DNA from: an uncultured Collinsella sp.
GTDB taxonomy: Bacteria > Actinomycetota > Coriobacteriia > Coriobacteriales > Coriobacteriaceae
Direction of reading: 5' to 3'
Assembly (NCBI GenBank): GCA_958403395.1
Contig: CATXXF010000006.1
Coordinates: 1 to 64,000, forward strand
DNA length: 64,000 nt
Made by a program: the position numbers and the translations under genes. The notes below the pieces were generated by a model. That model was not told where the DNA came from, did no database searches, and saw only the letters and a program-made list of their open reading frames with translations. Below are positions 54,147 through 63,541 of this stretch, piece after piece; the stretch's first letter is position 1, and the number at the start of each line of letters is the position of its first letter.

Positions 54147-55006
54147 TACTTGAGCACCCAATTATCGAAAGACAAACCATAGCTTGAATATTTATCGCAG
54201 AGGTCCTTGACCGTGCCGTCCTCGTAGAGCGCCTTGAGCGACTCGGTCACGGCGTCGGCCGACTTGGTGTCGCCCTTCTTAAAGCCGACGGCGTAGTGCT
54301 CGCTGGACAGCGGCTCATCAAGCTGCGTATAGGCATCGGGCTTTGCGGCAAGCTGATACTGGGCAATCGAAAGGTCGCAAGCCACAGCATCGACCGCGCC
54401 GCTCTCGAGCTGCATAAAGGCCGTGTTGTACTCGCCGATCGTGTCGAGCGTGGCAAACGTCGCCGCCAGATCCTTCTGGTCACCCTCGAGCACATCCTGC
54501 GCAGCGGAATCGGTCTGGGTAATCGCGGTCTTACCGGCAAGATCGTCCCAGCTCTTGATGCCCGCATCCTTCTTTACCACCAGCACCTGCTCGTTGAGCA
54601 TGTACGGCTCGGAGAACGTGTAATCGTCCTCGCGACCCTCCATGGTAAAGCCGTTCCAGATGCAGTTGATGGCGCCCGAGTTAAGCAGCGTATCCTTGGC
54701 ATCCCAGTCGATGGCCTCGTATTTGACCTCCCAGCCCTGCTTATCGGCAACAGCCTTGGCCAGATCGAGATCAAAGCCGGTGTACTCGCCATCGTCGCCC
54801 ACAAATCCGTACGGAGGATAGGACTTATCAAAGCCCACCACGAGCTTCTTGGACTCCGCAGCGCCCTTCACATCCTTGGCCGCGGCAGAGCCAGCAGCGG
54901 AGCCCTTGCCGGCACCACCGCCGCAACCGACAAGACCAAGGCCAAGCACCGTGGCGAGCGAGCCGGCTAGACCAACAAACTGACGACGAGACATATCGGT
55001 ATTCAT
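54146..55006 (-). CDS. Amino-acid ABC transporter substrate-binding lipoprotein
   Basis: This 286-residue protein has a twin-arginine-like signal (SRRQFVGLAG) that ends in a lipobox LGLVGC, so it should be a membrane-anchored lipoprotein. The mature part is a family 3 solute-binding protein: FDKSYPPYGFVGDDGEYTGFD at its start, INCIWNGFTMEGRE (about 110), DSAAQDVLE, and AVDAVACDLS. It binds a polar amino acid such as glutamine, glutamate, cystine or histidine; which is not clear. AAGGGGG precedes the ATG at 55006. It leads a three-gene operon. Confidence 0.92.
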   Translation of the reverse strand: MNTDMSRRQFVGLAGSLATVLGLGLVGCGGGAGKGSAAGSAAAKDVKGAAESKKLVVGFDKSYPPYGFVGDDGEYTGFDLDLAKAVADKQGWEVKYEAIDWDAKDTLLNSGAINCIWNGFTMEGREDDYTFSEPYMLNEQVLVVKKDAGIKSWDDLAGKTAITQTDSAAQDVLEGDQKDLAATFATLDTIGEYNTAFMQLESGAVDAVACDLSIAQYQLAAKPDAYTQLDEPLSSEHYAVGFKKGDTKSADAVTESLKALYEDGTVKDLCDKYSSYGLSFDNWVLK

Positions 55007-55026
55007 GGTATTCCCCCTTGATGGCA

Positions 55027-55042
55027 CTTTAGTTAAGTAAAG
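55027..55042. promoter_or_regulatory. Palindromic operator of the amino-acid ABC operon
   Basis: CTTTAGTTAAGTAAAG lies just downstream of the predicted transcription start. It matches 14 of 16 bases of the ilvE-upstream palindrome at 24286-24301. Placed here, a bound protein would repress. Confidence 0.5.
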
Positions 55043-55062
55043 TGAGCCGTGTAACGTCCAGA

Positions 55063-55091
55063 ATCATACACTCTACCTTGATAAAGTACAA
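55063..55091 (-). promoter_or_regulatory. Promoter of the amino-acid ABC operon
   Basis: On the minus strand TTGTAC (55086-55091) and TATGAT (55063-55068) are 17 bp apart, the best-spaced promoter in the window. Confidence 0.6.
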
Positions 55092-55232
55092 GGGAGGGTT
55101 TGCCCGGCATGGGCGGGGAGCAAACATCGTTGGACTTATCACTGACACGAAATGGACGCTTGCATATCGTCCGCTAGCTTGGCACGGTACAATGCTTTCA
55201 GATTTCAATTTGTAAATTAGTGGGGTTAATTC

Positions 55233-56681
55233 ATGGCAGAATCTCGTGCGGAGCGTAAGGCTCGTCGTGCTTTGATCGAGGCGGCTGAGGGGTCGAAGGA
55301 GGAGAAATCTTCTACGAAATCCAAGTCTTCTAAAGCTGCAAAAAGCAAACCGACCAAGAGCAGAGCTAAGACCAAGCGTTCTGACTCTCGTCGAGGCGGG
55401 GATAAAGCGCCTCAGACTCGTTCCAAGCGCTCGCATAAAGATCGGGTTTCGTCTGCGCGTAAGGCCGTGGACCCCAAGTCTCCCTGTTCGATCATGAAAT
55501 CTTGCGGTGGGTGCACGGCGCTCAATCGTCCTTATAAAAAGCAGTTGGCGGCTAAGCAGGCTGCTATGGAGGAGCTGTTTGCCGAGCTTTGTGAGCGCGA
55601 GAGCATTGCTGTCGATCCTATTCGCGGTATGGGCGTCACCCTTGGCGACCCGGGTAAATATCCTGCGCCGCGTGGCTTTCGTCATAAGGCTGCCACTCCC
55701 TTTGCTCCCGGTAAGGAGGGCGCTGTCCGTTGCGGTTTCTTTGAGCGCGGCACGCACAAGATTGTTGCCGTACCCGAATGCCCCGTCGAGGCGTCGGGCG
55801 CTCGTCAGATTCTCAACGGCATCGCACGCGAAGCTGAGCGGTTGCATATTCCCGCCTTTAACGAGGACAAGCATCTGGGCTTGCTCCGCTATGCCGTCGT
55901 CCGCTGCGGTTGGCGTACCGACCAGGTCATGGTCACGCTCGTGACCGCTCAGCGCGACTTGCCGCATGCGCAGGAGTTCTTTGAGGCTGTCGCCGCACTC
56001 GATCCGCGCATCGTCACCGTCGCCCAAAACATCAACGGACGTCCCGGCAACGCCATCCTCGGCGAGGAAACCCGCATCGTGTATGGCGCCGAATGCATGC
56101 GCGACCAGCTGCTCGGCTGCGAATTCGACATCTCCCCCACCGCGTTTTATCAGACCAACCCGCAACAGACCGAGCTGCTCTATCAGCTCGCTATCGACGG
56201 CATGGATTTGCACCAGGGCGATGTGCTCATGGATGCCTACTGTGGCAGCGGTACCATCGGTCTTTGCGCAGTTAAAGATGCCCAGAAAAAGGGCATCGGC
56301 ATTATGCTGCTCGGCGTGGAGCGCAACCCGGCGGGCATTGCCGACGCACGTCGCAATGCCGAGCTCAACGGCCTCACCCGCAGCGCCTGGTTTATGGCCG
56401 ACGACGCCACCGATTGCATCCTGGATGCCGCCGATAACAACGAGCGGGTCGATGTCCTTTCCATCGATCCGCCGCGCGCCGGCTCTACCCCCGAGTTCCT
56501 CGAAGCTGCCTGCGCGCTTAAGCCGCGCCGCATCACCTATATCAGCTGCAACCCCGTAACTCAAGAGCGCGACCTGCATCAGCTCCTCGACGGAGGCTAT
56601 TGCCTGCTCAAGATCACGCCCGTCGACATGTTCCCTCACACCGACCACACCGAAACCGTAGCGGTCCTCGAACACCGCTAA
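55233..56681 (+). CDS. rlmD: 23S rRNA (uracil-5-)-methyltransferase RlmD-like
   Basis: This 482-residue enzyme methylates a uracil of 23S rRNA with S-adenosylmethionine. It has the iron-sulfur cysteines Cys85, Cys91 and Cys94 (CSIMKSCGGC) plus a later CP, YCGSGTIGL for SAM, DPPRAG, and the catalytic cysteine in YISCNPVT. Its first 80 residues are an additional Lys/Arg/Ser-rich basic extension where RlmD normally has a TRAM domain; this may bind rRNA. The early codons use more T-ending forms than neighbouring genes. The ribosome site (GTGGGG) is weak. RlmC-type specificity cannot be excluded. Confidence 0.9.
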   Translation: MAESRAERKARRALIEAAEGSKEEKSSTKSKSSKAAKSKPTKSRAKTKRSDSRRGGDKAPQTRSKRSHKDRVSSARKAVDPKSPCSIMKSCGGCTALNRPYKKQLAAKQAAMEELFAELCERESIAVDPIRGMGVTLGDPGKYPAPRGFRHKAATPFAPGKEGAVRCGFFERGTHKIVAVPECPVEASGARQILNGIAREAERLHIPAFNEDKHLGLLRYAVVRCGWRTDQVMVTLVTAQRDLPHAQEFFEAVAALDPRIVTVAQNINGRPGNAILGEETRIVYGAECMRDQLLGCEFDISPTAFYQTNPQQTELLYQLAIDGMDLHQGDVLMDAYCGSGTIGLCAVKDAQKKGIGIMLLGVERNPAGIADARRNAELNGLTRSAWFMADDATDCILDAADNNERVDVLSIDPPRAGSTPEFLEAACALKPRRITYISCNPVTQERDLHQLLDGGYCLLKITPVDMFPHTDHTETVAVLEHR

Positions 56682-56709
56682 CCGACCTCAGTAGATTTTT
56701 GGGACAAGA

Positions 56710-56739
56710 AAGGGGGCGACCCGCCTGGGCCGCCCCCTT
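56710..56739. terminator. Bidirectional terminator between rlmD and PHP genes
   Basis: AAGGGGGCG (56710-56718) pairs with CGCCCCCTT (56731-56739). Confidence 0.75.
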
Positions 56740-56759
56740 CGCTTGGTTTATAAACTCCG

Positions 56760-57581
56760 CTACATCCCATTGCGCAGATCGCACACGCCGGCTGCCGCCA
56801 TCTCGCGCAGCAGCGTCTCGCGGTCGCGCGTCACGATCAAATCTAGCGGGAAGTGAATCTCGTCGAGCATCTTGCGCGCGTGATCGAGCTTGCCAATGGC
56901 CATGCCAATGTGGGCATCGGTTGACACGCCAATGCCCACGCCCAGCTCGGCGCAGCGCTCGGCGATCTTGCGGCATACGGCCCAATGCTCAGTGTCGACA
57001 CCGTGTTCAAGACTATGGTTGTTGATCTCGATAATCTTGTGCTTGGCCTTAGCTGCCAACAGCACCTCGTCGATATCGAACGGCACGCCCGAACGCCCCG
57101 TGTGACCCAGCATGAACACCTTGGGGTGCTCCAGGGCATTGATATACATCTCGGTCGTCTGGGCCAGCGTCGCGCCTTCAGCAATCTGCGGATTATGCAC
57201 GCTCGCAACCAAATAATCCAAATTTCGCGTAACCAAATCGAACAGCGAATGCTGACGGCTGTACGAATCACCGGCAATATCGAGCGTGACAGGAGTGTCC
57301 TCGCCAAACAGGCTTCCGTCCAGCGAAACGATATCGGCCTCGGCACCACGCAGCACCAGCACGCCGCTCCAAATGCGCGGCCAGATATCCTGGTTGATAA
57401 AGAATTGGTAACTGCGCAGGTCATTGGGGCAAGCCGTAACCATAGAGCTCAGATGGTCGGCAGATCCGAGCACCTGCAGGCCACGCTCTGCCGCCCAGTA
57501 CACATTCTCCTCAATGGTCGAATATGCATGCGCAGAGAATATCGTATGGGTATGAATGTCACAAGAAAGCAGGTAGGGCAT
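56760..57581 (-). CDS. PHP domain hydrolase (YcdX-like)
   Basis: This 273-residue protein is a PHP-superfamily metallohydrolase. DIHTHTIFSAHA (8-19) supplies the first histidine ligands, SADHLSS (about 40), the glutamate of RGAEADI, SVHNPQ, LGHTGRSG, and the C-terminal STDAHIG complete the trinuclear metal site. PHP enzymes of this type (YcdX) are phosphatases; the substrate is not known. AAGGAG lies 5 nt before the ATG. A convergent terminator and a hairpin flank it, so it is monocistronic. Confidence 0.88.
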   Translation of the reverse strand: MPYLLSCDIHTHTIFSAHAYSTIEENVYWAAERGLQVLGSADHLSSMVTACPNDLRSYQFFINQDIWPRIWSGVLVLRGAEADIVSLDGSLFGEDTPVTLDIAGDSYSRQHSLFDLVTRNLDYLVASVHNPQIAEGATLAQTTEMYINALEHPKVFMLGHTGRSGVPFDIDEVLLAAKAKHKIIEINNHSLEHGVDTEHWAVCRKIAERCAELGVGIGVSTDAHIGMAIGKLDHARKMLDEIHFPLDLIVTRDRETLLREMAAAGVCDLRNGM

Positions 57582-57681
57582 CAGGTCTCCTTATCTGGCA
57601 CGGCCGTCGCTTATATTCATTGTACGCATAGCCTTCGATAGTCGTAAAACCACTCCATCCCAAAGACACAACGTCCATGAC

Positions 57682-57712
57682 AACGGGGTCTGGCTTAACA
57701 CCAAACCCCGTT
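57682..57712 (-). terminator. Terminator of the aminotransferase gene
   Basis: AACGGGG (57682-57688) pairs with CCCCGTT (57706-57712). It lies about 35 bp past the stop on the minus strand. Confidence 0.5.
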
Positions 57713-57746
57713 TCACGTAAAACATTGTAGGCAGAGCGCTTTACTT

Positions 57747-58931
57747 TTAACGATACTCGTCCGCCAACTGTTTCCAAGCGGGTAGCGAATTGATAATCGT
57801 TTCGTAACTCACGCAATAGCCCAGGCGGAACCAACCCGGCATACCAAAGCTGTCCGAGGGAACCGCAAGCAACTCATACTTCTTTGCACGCTCGCAAAAC
57901 GCATTCGCATCGGGTTCCAGCGCCTTCACCCACAGGTAGAATGCACCATCCGGCTCAACATAGGTGTAGCCGTACTCCGCTAGTGCGTCGGTAAGCGCGG
58001 TGCGGTTGCGCGCATAGGCCTCGACATCGCTCGGCTCATCGATGCAATCGATGATTACGCGCTGGAAGAGTGCCGGTGCGCATACAAAACCTAGCGTACG
58101 GGCAGCACCCGCAACAGCCGGCATCAGACGGGCAGCCTGCGGATTGGTGTTGGGAACCAAGATCCACCCCACGCGCTCGCCCGGCAGCGACAGCGACTTG
58201 GAATACGAGTAGCACACGATGGTGTGCTCGTAGATCGAGGGCACCCAAGGCACCTCGGCACCGTACACAATCTCGCGGTACGGCTCATCCGAGATGAGCA
58301 TAATCGGATTCTCGGGATCGCGCTGAGCGTTGGCCTCGCGCAGAACATTGGCCAGTCGCGTCAGCGTGTCGCATGTATATACGGCACCGGTCGGATTGTT
58401 GGGAGAGTCAATGATGACGGCCGCCGTCTTATCGCTGATCGCCTTGAGCACGTTGTCCACGCTCAGCTGGAACGTATCTTCATCGGCGAGCGCCTCAACA
58501 CACGTACAGCCGGCCTTCTCAATCCAAACGCGATACTCCGGAAAGTACGGGGCGATAACAATAACCTCGTCGCCCGGGTTCGTAACGGCGTTGAGCGTGC
58601 AGGTGAGCGAAGCCGCGGCACCCACCGTCATAAATACGTCTTTGCCCTCATAGCTCGTGCCAAAGCGGCGGTTGAGCGATTCGGCCACAGCGGCACGACA
58701 TTGCGGCAGGCCCGGTGCGGGCGTGTAGCCGTGCAGCTGGTCGCTCGGCAGCTCCAGGGCCTTCTTAATCGACTCAGCCACAGCAGCGGGCGCCGGAACG
58801 CTCGGATTGCCCAGCGAAAAATCGAATACGTTTTCCGCACCGATCTGCGCCTTGCGCTCAAGGCCATAGCTAAAAATCTCACGGATGATGGAGCTTTCCG
58901 CGCCGCGAGCATACATAGTTTCGTTGATCAT
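57747..58931 (-). CDS. PLP-dependent class I aminotransferase (aspartate-type)
   Basis: This 394-residue protein is a fold-type I aminotransferase of the AspC/alanine transaminase-like group. FSLGNPSVPAP near residue 43 is the substrate-binding G-N-P loop, MTVGAAASLTCTLNA is the PLP phosphate region, DSPNNPTGAVY holds the pyridoxal-contacting Asn, and SYSKSLSLPGERVGW contains the Schiff-base lysine. GAFYLWVKAL is the usual C-terminal landmark. The amino-acid specificity cannot be told. AAAGGGG precedes the ATG. It is not in an operon. Confidence 0.9.
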   Translation of the reverse strand: MINETMYARGAESSIIREIFSYGLERKAQIGAENVFDFSLGNPSVPAPAAVAESIKKALELPSDQLHGYTPAPGLPQCRAAVAESLNRRFGTSYEGKDVFMTVGAAASLTCTLNAVTNPGDEVIVIAPYFPEYRVWIEKAGCTCVEALADEDTFQLSVDNVLKAISDKTAAVIIDSPNNPTGAVYTCDTLTRLANVLREANAQRDPENPIMLISDEPYREIVYGAEVPWVPSIYEHTIVCYSYSKSLSLPGERVGWILVPNTNPQAARLMPAVAGAARTLGFVCAPALFQRVIIDCIDEPSDVEAYARNRTALTDALAEYGYTYVEPDGAFYLWVKALEPDANAFCERAKKYELLAVPSDSFGMPGWFRLGYCVSYETIINSLPAWKQLADEYR

Positions 58932-58992
58932 CTGTTCCCCTTTCGCATAGGCGCTATTGTACGCTTTAGCCGAGCAAAGTGCCGCAGCAATG

Positions 58993-59051
58993 TTGATTGG
59001 GGACAGACTTAAAATGCGTGAAAACGCTCATTTAAGTCTGTCCCCAATCAA
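58993..59051. repeat. GGGAC palindrome, family E
   Basis: TTGATTGGGGACAGACTTAA (58993-59012) and its exact complement (59032-59051) flank a 19-nt loop. The arm is 21 bp. It shares GGGGACAG with the other families and lies beside the ftsH terminator. Confidence 0.85.
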
Positions 59052-59078
59052 CAGACGGCCCCATATCGCTCAAAAGAA

Positions 59079-59110
59079 AAAGCCTCCGCAGGTTTCCCCG
59101 CGGAGGCTTT
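59079..59110 (-). terminator. Terminator of ftsH
   Basis: AAAGCCTCCGC (59079-59089) pairs perfectly with GCGGAGGCTTT (59100-59110); TTCTTTTG follows on the minus strand. Confidence 0.9.
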
Positions 59111-59121
59111 CGCCACAAAGA

Positions 59122-61257
59122 CTATTTGTCGGCGTCGGCGTCGGCATCGACGACGGCATGGTCATCGCCAGCATCATCGGATGCGACTTCGGCATCCTCC
59201 TGCATGGCCGCCTGCGCAAAGGCCGCGGCATCAGCCGCCAGCTCTTCCTCGCTCATACGGGGCGTGCGCTTCTTGGTCGGCATGCCGGCCGCCTTGGCAT
59301 TGCGCTCCTCCTTGGCCGCCAGGATATCGCCCTCGCGCTCAAGGTAGGCGTCCCACTCGTTGTCGAGCAGGGCGTTCACGGCGTCACCCTCGACGGTCTC
59401 GCGCTCGAGCAGCACCTTGGCCATCAGGTCGAGCTGATCGCGACGGGCATCCAGGATCTCGACCGCACGACGATGGGCCTCACGCATAATGCGCTGGACC
59501 TCAATGTCGATGCGACGCGCCGTCTCCTCAGAGTAGTCCTGATGATCGGCATAGTCGCGGCCCAGGAATACCTGATGCTGCGCCTCACCAAACACCTGCG
59601 TTCCAAGCTCCTCGCTCATGCCCAGGCGCGTGACCATCTCGCGCGCCATCTTGGTCGCGCGCTCCAGATCGTTGCTCGCGCCCGACGTGATGTCGTCGCA
59701 CATGAGTTCCTCGGCAACGCGGCCACCCAAGAACACGGCGAGCTCGTCGAGCATCTCGTTCTTGGTCTTGAGGAAGTGGTCCTCCTGCGGAAGCTGCAGC
59801 GTGTAACCCAAAGCCTGGCCGCGGCTGACGATCGAGATCTTGTGGACCGGATCGGAGTGCTCCAGGATGTGACCCACCAGGGCGTGACCGCTCTCGTGGT
59901 AGGCAATCGTGGTGCGCTCGGCCTCGGTCATCACGCGACCCTTGCGCTGCGGTCCGGCAATCACGCGCTCCATCGATTCCTCGACCTCGTCCATCGAGAT
60001 CACGGAACGATGGCGGCGGGCAGCCAACAGCGCAGACTCGTTGAGCAGATTTGCCAGATCGGCACCAGTGAAGCCAACGGTCATCTGGGCGAGCTTCTCA
60101 AACTTAACGTCCTCGTCCATCGGCTTGTTCTCGGCATGCACGCGCAAGATCTGCTCGCGGCCCTTCACATCCGGACGGTCGACCGTAACCTGACGGTCAA
60201 AACGACCGGGACGCAGCAGCGCCGGATCCAGAATGTCGGGGCGGTTGGTGGCGGCGATCAGGATGACCGACTCGCTTTCCTCAAAGCCGTCCATCTCGAC
60301 CAGCAGCTGGTTGAGCGTCTGCTCGCGCTCGTCGTGACCGCCGCCCAAGCCAGCTCCGCGCTGACGTCCCACGGCATCGATCTCATCGATGAAGATGATC
60401 GACGGGGCCTGGGACTTGGCCTCCTTAAAGAGGTCACGCACACGGCTGGCGCCGACACCTACGAACATCTCGACAAAGTCGGAACCCGAGATGCTAAAGA
60501 ACGGCACGCCCGCCTCGCCGGCAACGGCCTTGGCCAGCAGCGTTTTACCGGTGCCCGGAGGGCCAACCAGCAACACGCCACGCGGGATCTTGGCGCCCAG
60601 CTTGCGATAGCGATCCGGATCGCTCAAAAAGTCACGGATCTCCTCGAGCTCCTCGACTGCCTCGTCCACGCCGGCAACGTCTTCAAACTTGACCTTGGGG
60701 CGTGTGGCCTCGTTGGTCTTGGCGTTGGTCTTGCCAAACTGCATGTTCCTGTTGTTGGCGCCCATCATCTGACGCATAAAGTAGAACATGATGGCGATAA
60801 GGGCGATCGTCGGAAGCACACTCATCGCCAAGTCGCCCCAAAAATCGGGATCGTTGGTGTTGACGATGTACTTGGTATCGGGGTGCTCCGCCATGAGCTC
60901 GGCAAGCGAATCGGAGCCGACATAGGTCGAGGAGAAGCTCTTGAGCTCGCTCGTATCGCCCTTGTCCTTCTTCGTCTTCCAGTAATGACCCTTCACGCTT
61001 CCGTCTTGAACCGTATAGGTCAGATCTTCGACGCGATCCTGCTTGATGGCGCTCACCATCTCGCTCGTCGCGAGCTTAACGGTATTGCTGGAATTGGCAA
61101 AGCCGGAGCCCATGTTAAAGAAGGCGTAGCCCAGAAGCGCGCAAGCCAAAATAAAATACAGCCAGCCCGTACGCGTGGGCTTCTTGCCTCCGGGCATCCC
61201 CGGGATCTTAGGCTCCCGGGGAGTCTGGGAATTGTTATCGTTATGGTCGTCGGGCAT
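59122..61257 (-). CDS. ftsH: ATP-dependent zinc metalloprotease FtsH
   Basis: This 711-residue membrane protease degrades misfolded and regulatory membrane proteins. It has a membrane helix near 32-49, an extracytoplasmic domain, and a second helix near 147-162. AAA+ Walker A is GPPGTGKT (232-239), with IIFIDEIDAVGRQR, and the second region of homology RPDILDPALLRPGRFDR. The zinc motif is HESGH (454-458; usually HEAGH). The last 60 residues are acidic and alanine-rich (DDAGDDHAVVDADADAD). The start is 1 nt from the hpt stop, with GGAGG 12 nt upstream, so translation is coupled. Confidence 0.97.
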   Translation of the reverse strand: MPDDHNDNNSQTPREPKIPGMPGGKKPTRTGWLYFILACALLGYAFFNMGSGFANSSNTVKLATSEMVSAIKQDRVEDLTYTVQDGSVKGHYWKTKKDKGDTSELKSFSSTYVGSDSLAELMAEHPDTKYIVNTNDPDFWGDLAMSVLPTIALIAIMFYFMRQMMGANNRNMQFGKTNAKTNEATRPKVKFEDVAGVDEAVEELEEIRDFLSDPDRYRKLGAKIPRGVLLVGPPGTGKTLLAKAVAGEAGVPFFSISGSDFVEMFVGVGASRVRDLFKEAKSQAPSIIFIDEIDAVGRQRGAGLGGGHDEREQTLNQLLVEMDGFEESESVILIAATNRPDILDPALLRPGRFDRQVTVDRPDVKGREQILRVHAENKPMDEDVKFEKLAQMTVGFTGADLANLLNESALLAARRHRSVISMDEVEESMERVIAGPQRKGRVMTEAERTTIAYHESGHALVGHILEHSDPVHKISIVSRGQALGYTLQLPQEDHFLKTKNEMLDELAVFLGGRVAEELMCDDITSGASNDLERATKMAREMVTRLGMSEELGTQVFGEAQHQVFLGRDYADHQDYSEETARRIDIEVQRIMREAHRRAVEILDARRDQLDLMAKVLLERETVEGDAVNALLDNEWDAYLEREGDILAAKEERNAKAAGMPTKKRTPRMSEEELAADAAAFAQAAMQEDAEVASDDAGDDHAVVDADADADK

Positions 61258-61258
61258 C

Positions 61259-61807
61259 TTACGAATAAACCTCCGGTTTCAAAATGCCCAGATACGGAAG
61301 GTTACGATAGCGCTCGGCATAGTCGAGGCCGTAGCCCACCACAAAGGCATCGGGGCAATGGGTTCCAACATACTTGGGCGTGATGGCCGAGACGCGGTCC
61401 TCAACGTCCTTCCACAGGAAGGCGGCGACCTCCAGAGAAGCGGGCTTGCGGCTCTCGAGGTTCTTCATCAGATACTTGAGCGTCAGGCCCGAGTCCAGAA
61501 TGTCCTCGACGATCAGCACGTCGCGACCGCGGATGTCGATATCCAGGTCCTTAATGATACGCACGATACCCGAGGACTTCACACCGTCGCCATAGCTCGA
61601 AACAGCCATGAAATCGATGTTGGTCGGCAGCTCGATCTTGCGCATCAGGTCGCCCATAAAGACCACGGCGCCGCGTAGGACCGCGATCAGCACCAGATCC
61701 TTACCCGCGTAGTCGCGCGTAATCTCCTCGCCCAGGCGAGAGACGATACCGTCGATATCCTCCTGCGTAAACAAAACCTTCTCGATATCCGGATGTTGAG
61801 AAGCCAT
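61259..61807 (-). CDS. hpt: Hypoxanthine phosphoribosyltransferase
   Basis: This 182-residue purine-salvage enzyme makes IMP (and GMP) from hypoxanthine or guanine and PRPP. The PRPP motif is VLIVEDILDSGLTL (about 97-110). VLRGAVVFMGDLMRK and VVGYGLDYAERYRNLPY are typical. Gene order tilS-hpt-ftsH on one strand is the well-known conserved cluster in Gram-positive bacteria. It sits 147 bp after tilS and 1 nt before ftsH. Confidence 0.96.
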   Translation of the reverse strand: MASQHPDIEKVLFTQEDIDGIVSRLGEEITRDYAGKDLVLIAVLRGAVVFMGDLMRKIELPTNIDFMAVSSYGDGVKSSGIVRIIKDLDIDIRGRDVLIVEDILDSGLTLKYLMKNLESRKPASLEVAAFLWKDVEDRVSAITPKYVGTHCPDAFVVGYGLDYAERYRNLPYLGILKPEVYS

Positions 61808-61954
61808 GACAACCCTTTCTTGTGCTTATCGCCCACACACCGCCGTATGGACGCGAACTACACATTCTAGCAGCGCACGGGGTAAATTTACCAGCCCGTG
61901 CACCATCAGCGCGGGAATACCGTCAACGTCGCACAGAATAGCAGGCGTGGGACG

Positions 61955-63493
61955 CTATTCCGCATCGACCACGCGGAGCAGATATGCCACGCGCGTTGCG
62001 GCCGTGCACTTAAAACGCTCGTCCGCGCGAACTCCGGCGACCCACACCACGGCACCCCCCGGTGCCGTCCTCACCATGGGCACGCCGGCGCGCTCGGAAA
62101 CGGGAATGCGAGCCTCACCTAGCAAATCGGATACTTTCTTGCTTCGGCCACTCATCCCTAACGGGCACATCACGTCTCCCGGCGCGGGACCGTCCACCCA
62201 CAGGCGCGCCAATCGCGCCTCGGCAGGGATCTCGCCACGCGAGCCCGCCAGGATCCGCTCACTATCGCTGTCGGCAAAACCCAGGGCAGCCGCGTCTACC
62301 AAAGCTGTCACTTCCCCGGCAGCCGCAAGCTCACGGGCGCGGCGCACGATATCGCATCCCGGCTCAACAGCCATCGGTTCTGTGACCAGCATGCGTCCCC
62401 CGCCCAACGGCAAACGACCGGGTACGGTAACCCAGTCCGCGACCAGGCCCTCGCGAGCCGCCGGCGCCTTAAACGCCAGCATGCCAAACTCAATGCGTGC
62501 GTCAATCCCCGCCGGAAGCGTGACCGAGCCGGTGCCCTCGGCAACGCAGGAAAGGACTCGCTCAACATGCCGCATCTCGGGACGAGCGTCCGGATCGATG
62601 CGCTTAATCGCCAGTCGCACGATGCGCCGCGCGATTACCACCTCGGCCGCAGCAAGGCGCCTGGCATCGAGCACCAGCGCGCCCGCTGCCTCTTTGCGCA
62701 AACAGCTTCGAAACGCCTGTGCCGAAAGCTGAGACAAAAACGCGTCCTCATCGCCTAAGATCTCGCAGGCGGCGCCAATCGTCTTGCACACGCTCGCGTT
62801 GCGCTGCGCCACCACCGGCATCACTCGATGGCGCACGTAGTTTCGCAGATACGAGATATCCTCATTGCTCTCGTCTTCACGCCACGGCTGACCATGTACC
62901 TGTAGATAGCCCACGAGCTCGCCATGAGTTAGGTCGAGCAAGGGACGCACCACGATATTCCTCCGGCGAGGAATGCTCGATAGACCAGCGGGCCCCGAAC
63001 CCTTAATCGCGTTCATCAAAAACGTTTCCGCGCGATCCGAAGACGTGTGCGCGGTGCAGATACGAGCCGCCGTTCGCGGTGCCCCCGTCTGGGCGCAGAG
63101 TTCGCGAACATACCTCCGCGCCGCGGCATAGCGCACCTCGCGGGCCGCGGCCTCAATATTGCCCGACTCCCCATCAAAATAAGCGTGCTCCACACACAGC
63201 GGTAAACCATATTGCGCGCAGAGCTCACGCACAAAGGCCTCGTCGCCATCGGACGCCTTGCCGCGCAGATGATGGTTTACATGCAGCACATGCAGGCGCT
63301 CGCGAGCAATGGGGGCAACACCGCGTCCGTCTTGGATATCCAGCTTTGATGTGCACGCCATAAGAAGCAGTGCCGTCGAGTCCGCGCCGCCTGATACCAT
63401 GAGCACGACAGGAGCAGCCTGCTGCCTCGTCCGGGTCTCATCGACTGCCCCAGGCACGGCATGGTGTCCATAATGCTGAGATACCGTAGGCAT
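61955..63493 (-). CDS. tilS: tRNA(Ile)-lysidine synthetase
   Basis: This 512-residue enzyme converts cytidine 34 of tRNA-Ile(CAU) to lysidine, which sets isoleucine decoding of AUA. The PP-loop motif VSGGADST (33-40) binds ATP. HVNHHLRG, CTAHTSSDRAET, and PLLDLTHGEL followed by WREDESN define the N-terminal domain; a C-terminal tRNA-binding domain follows after about 330 (WVTVPGRLPLGGG, CPLGMSGRSKKVSDLL). GGAGGA lies 5 nt before the ATG. It is the first gene of the tilS-hpt-ftsH cluster. Confidence 0.95.
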   Translation of the reverse strand: MPTVSQHYGHHAVPGAVDETRTRQQAAPVVLMVSGGADSTALLLMACTSKLDIQDGRGVAPIARERLHVLHVNHHLRGKASDGDEAFVRELCAQYGLPLCVEHAYFDGESGNIEAAAREVRYAAARRYVRELCAQTGAPRTAARICTAHTSSDRAETFLMNAIKGSGPAGLSSIPRRRNIVVRPLLDLTHGELVGYLQVHGQPWREDESNEDISYLRNYVRHRVMPVVAQRNASVCKTIGAACEILGDEDAFLSQLSAQAFRSCLRKEAAGALVLDARRLAAAEVVIARRIVRLAIKRIDPDARPEMRHVERVLSCVAEGTGSVTLPAGIDARIEFGMLAFKAPAAREGLVADWVTVPGRLPLGGGRMLVTEPMAVEPGCDIVRRARELAAAGEVTALVDAAALGFADSDSERILAGSRGEIPAEARLARLWVDGPAPGDVMCPLGMSGRSKKVSDLLGEARIPVSERAGVPMVRTAPGGAVVWVAGVRADERFKCTAATRVAYLLRVVDAE

Positions 63494-63541
63494 TTGCTTC
63501 CTCCTCTATTCGTCCGCACCCATTGTATCCTTTGGAATCTT

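Noticed and set aside
55029..56675. A 548-codon minus-strand open frame opposite the rlmD-like gene
   Set aside because: The plus-strand frame has full RlmD motifs; the minus frame has no domain and no ribosome site.
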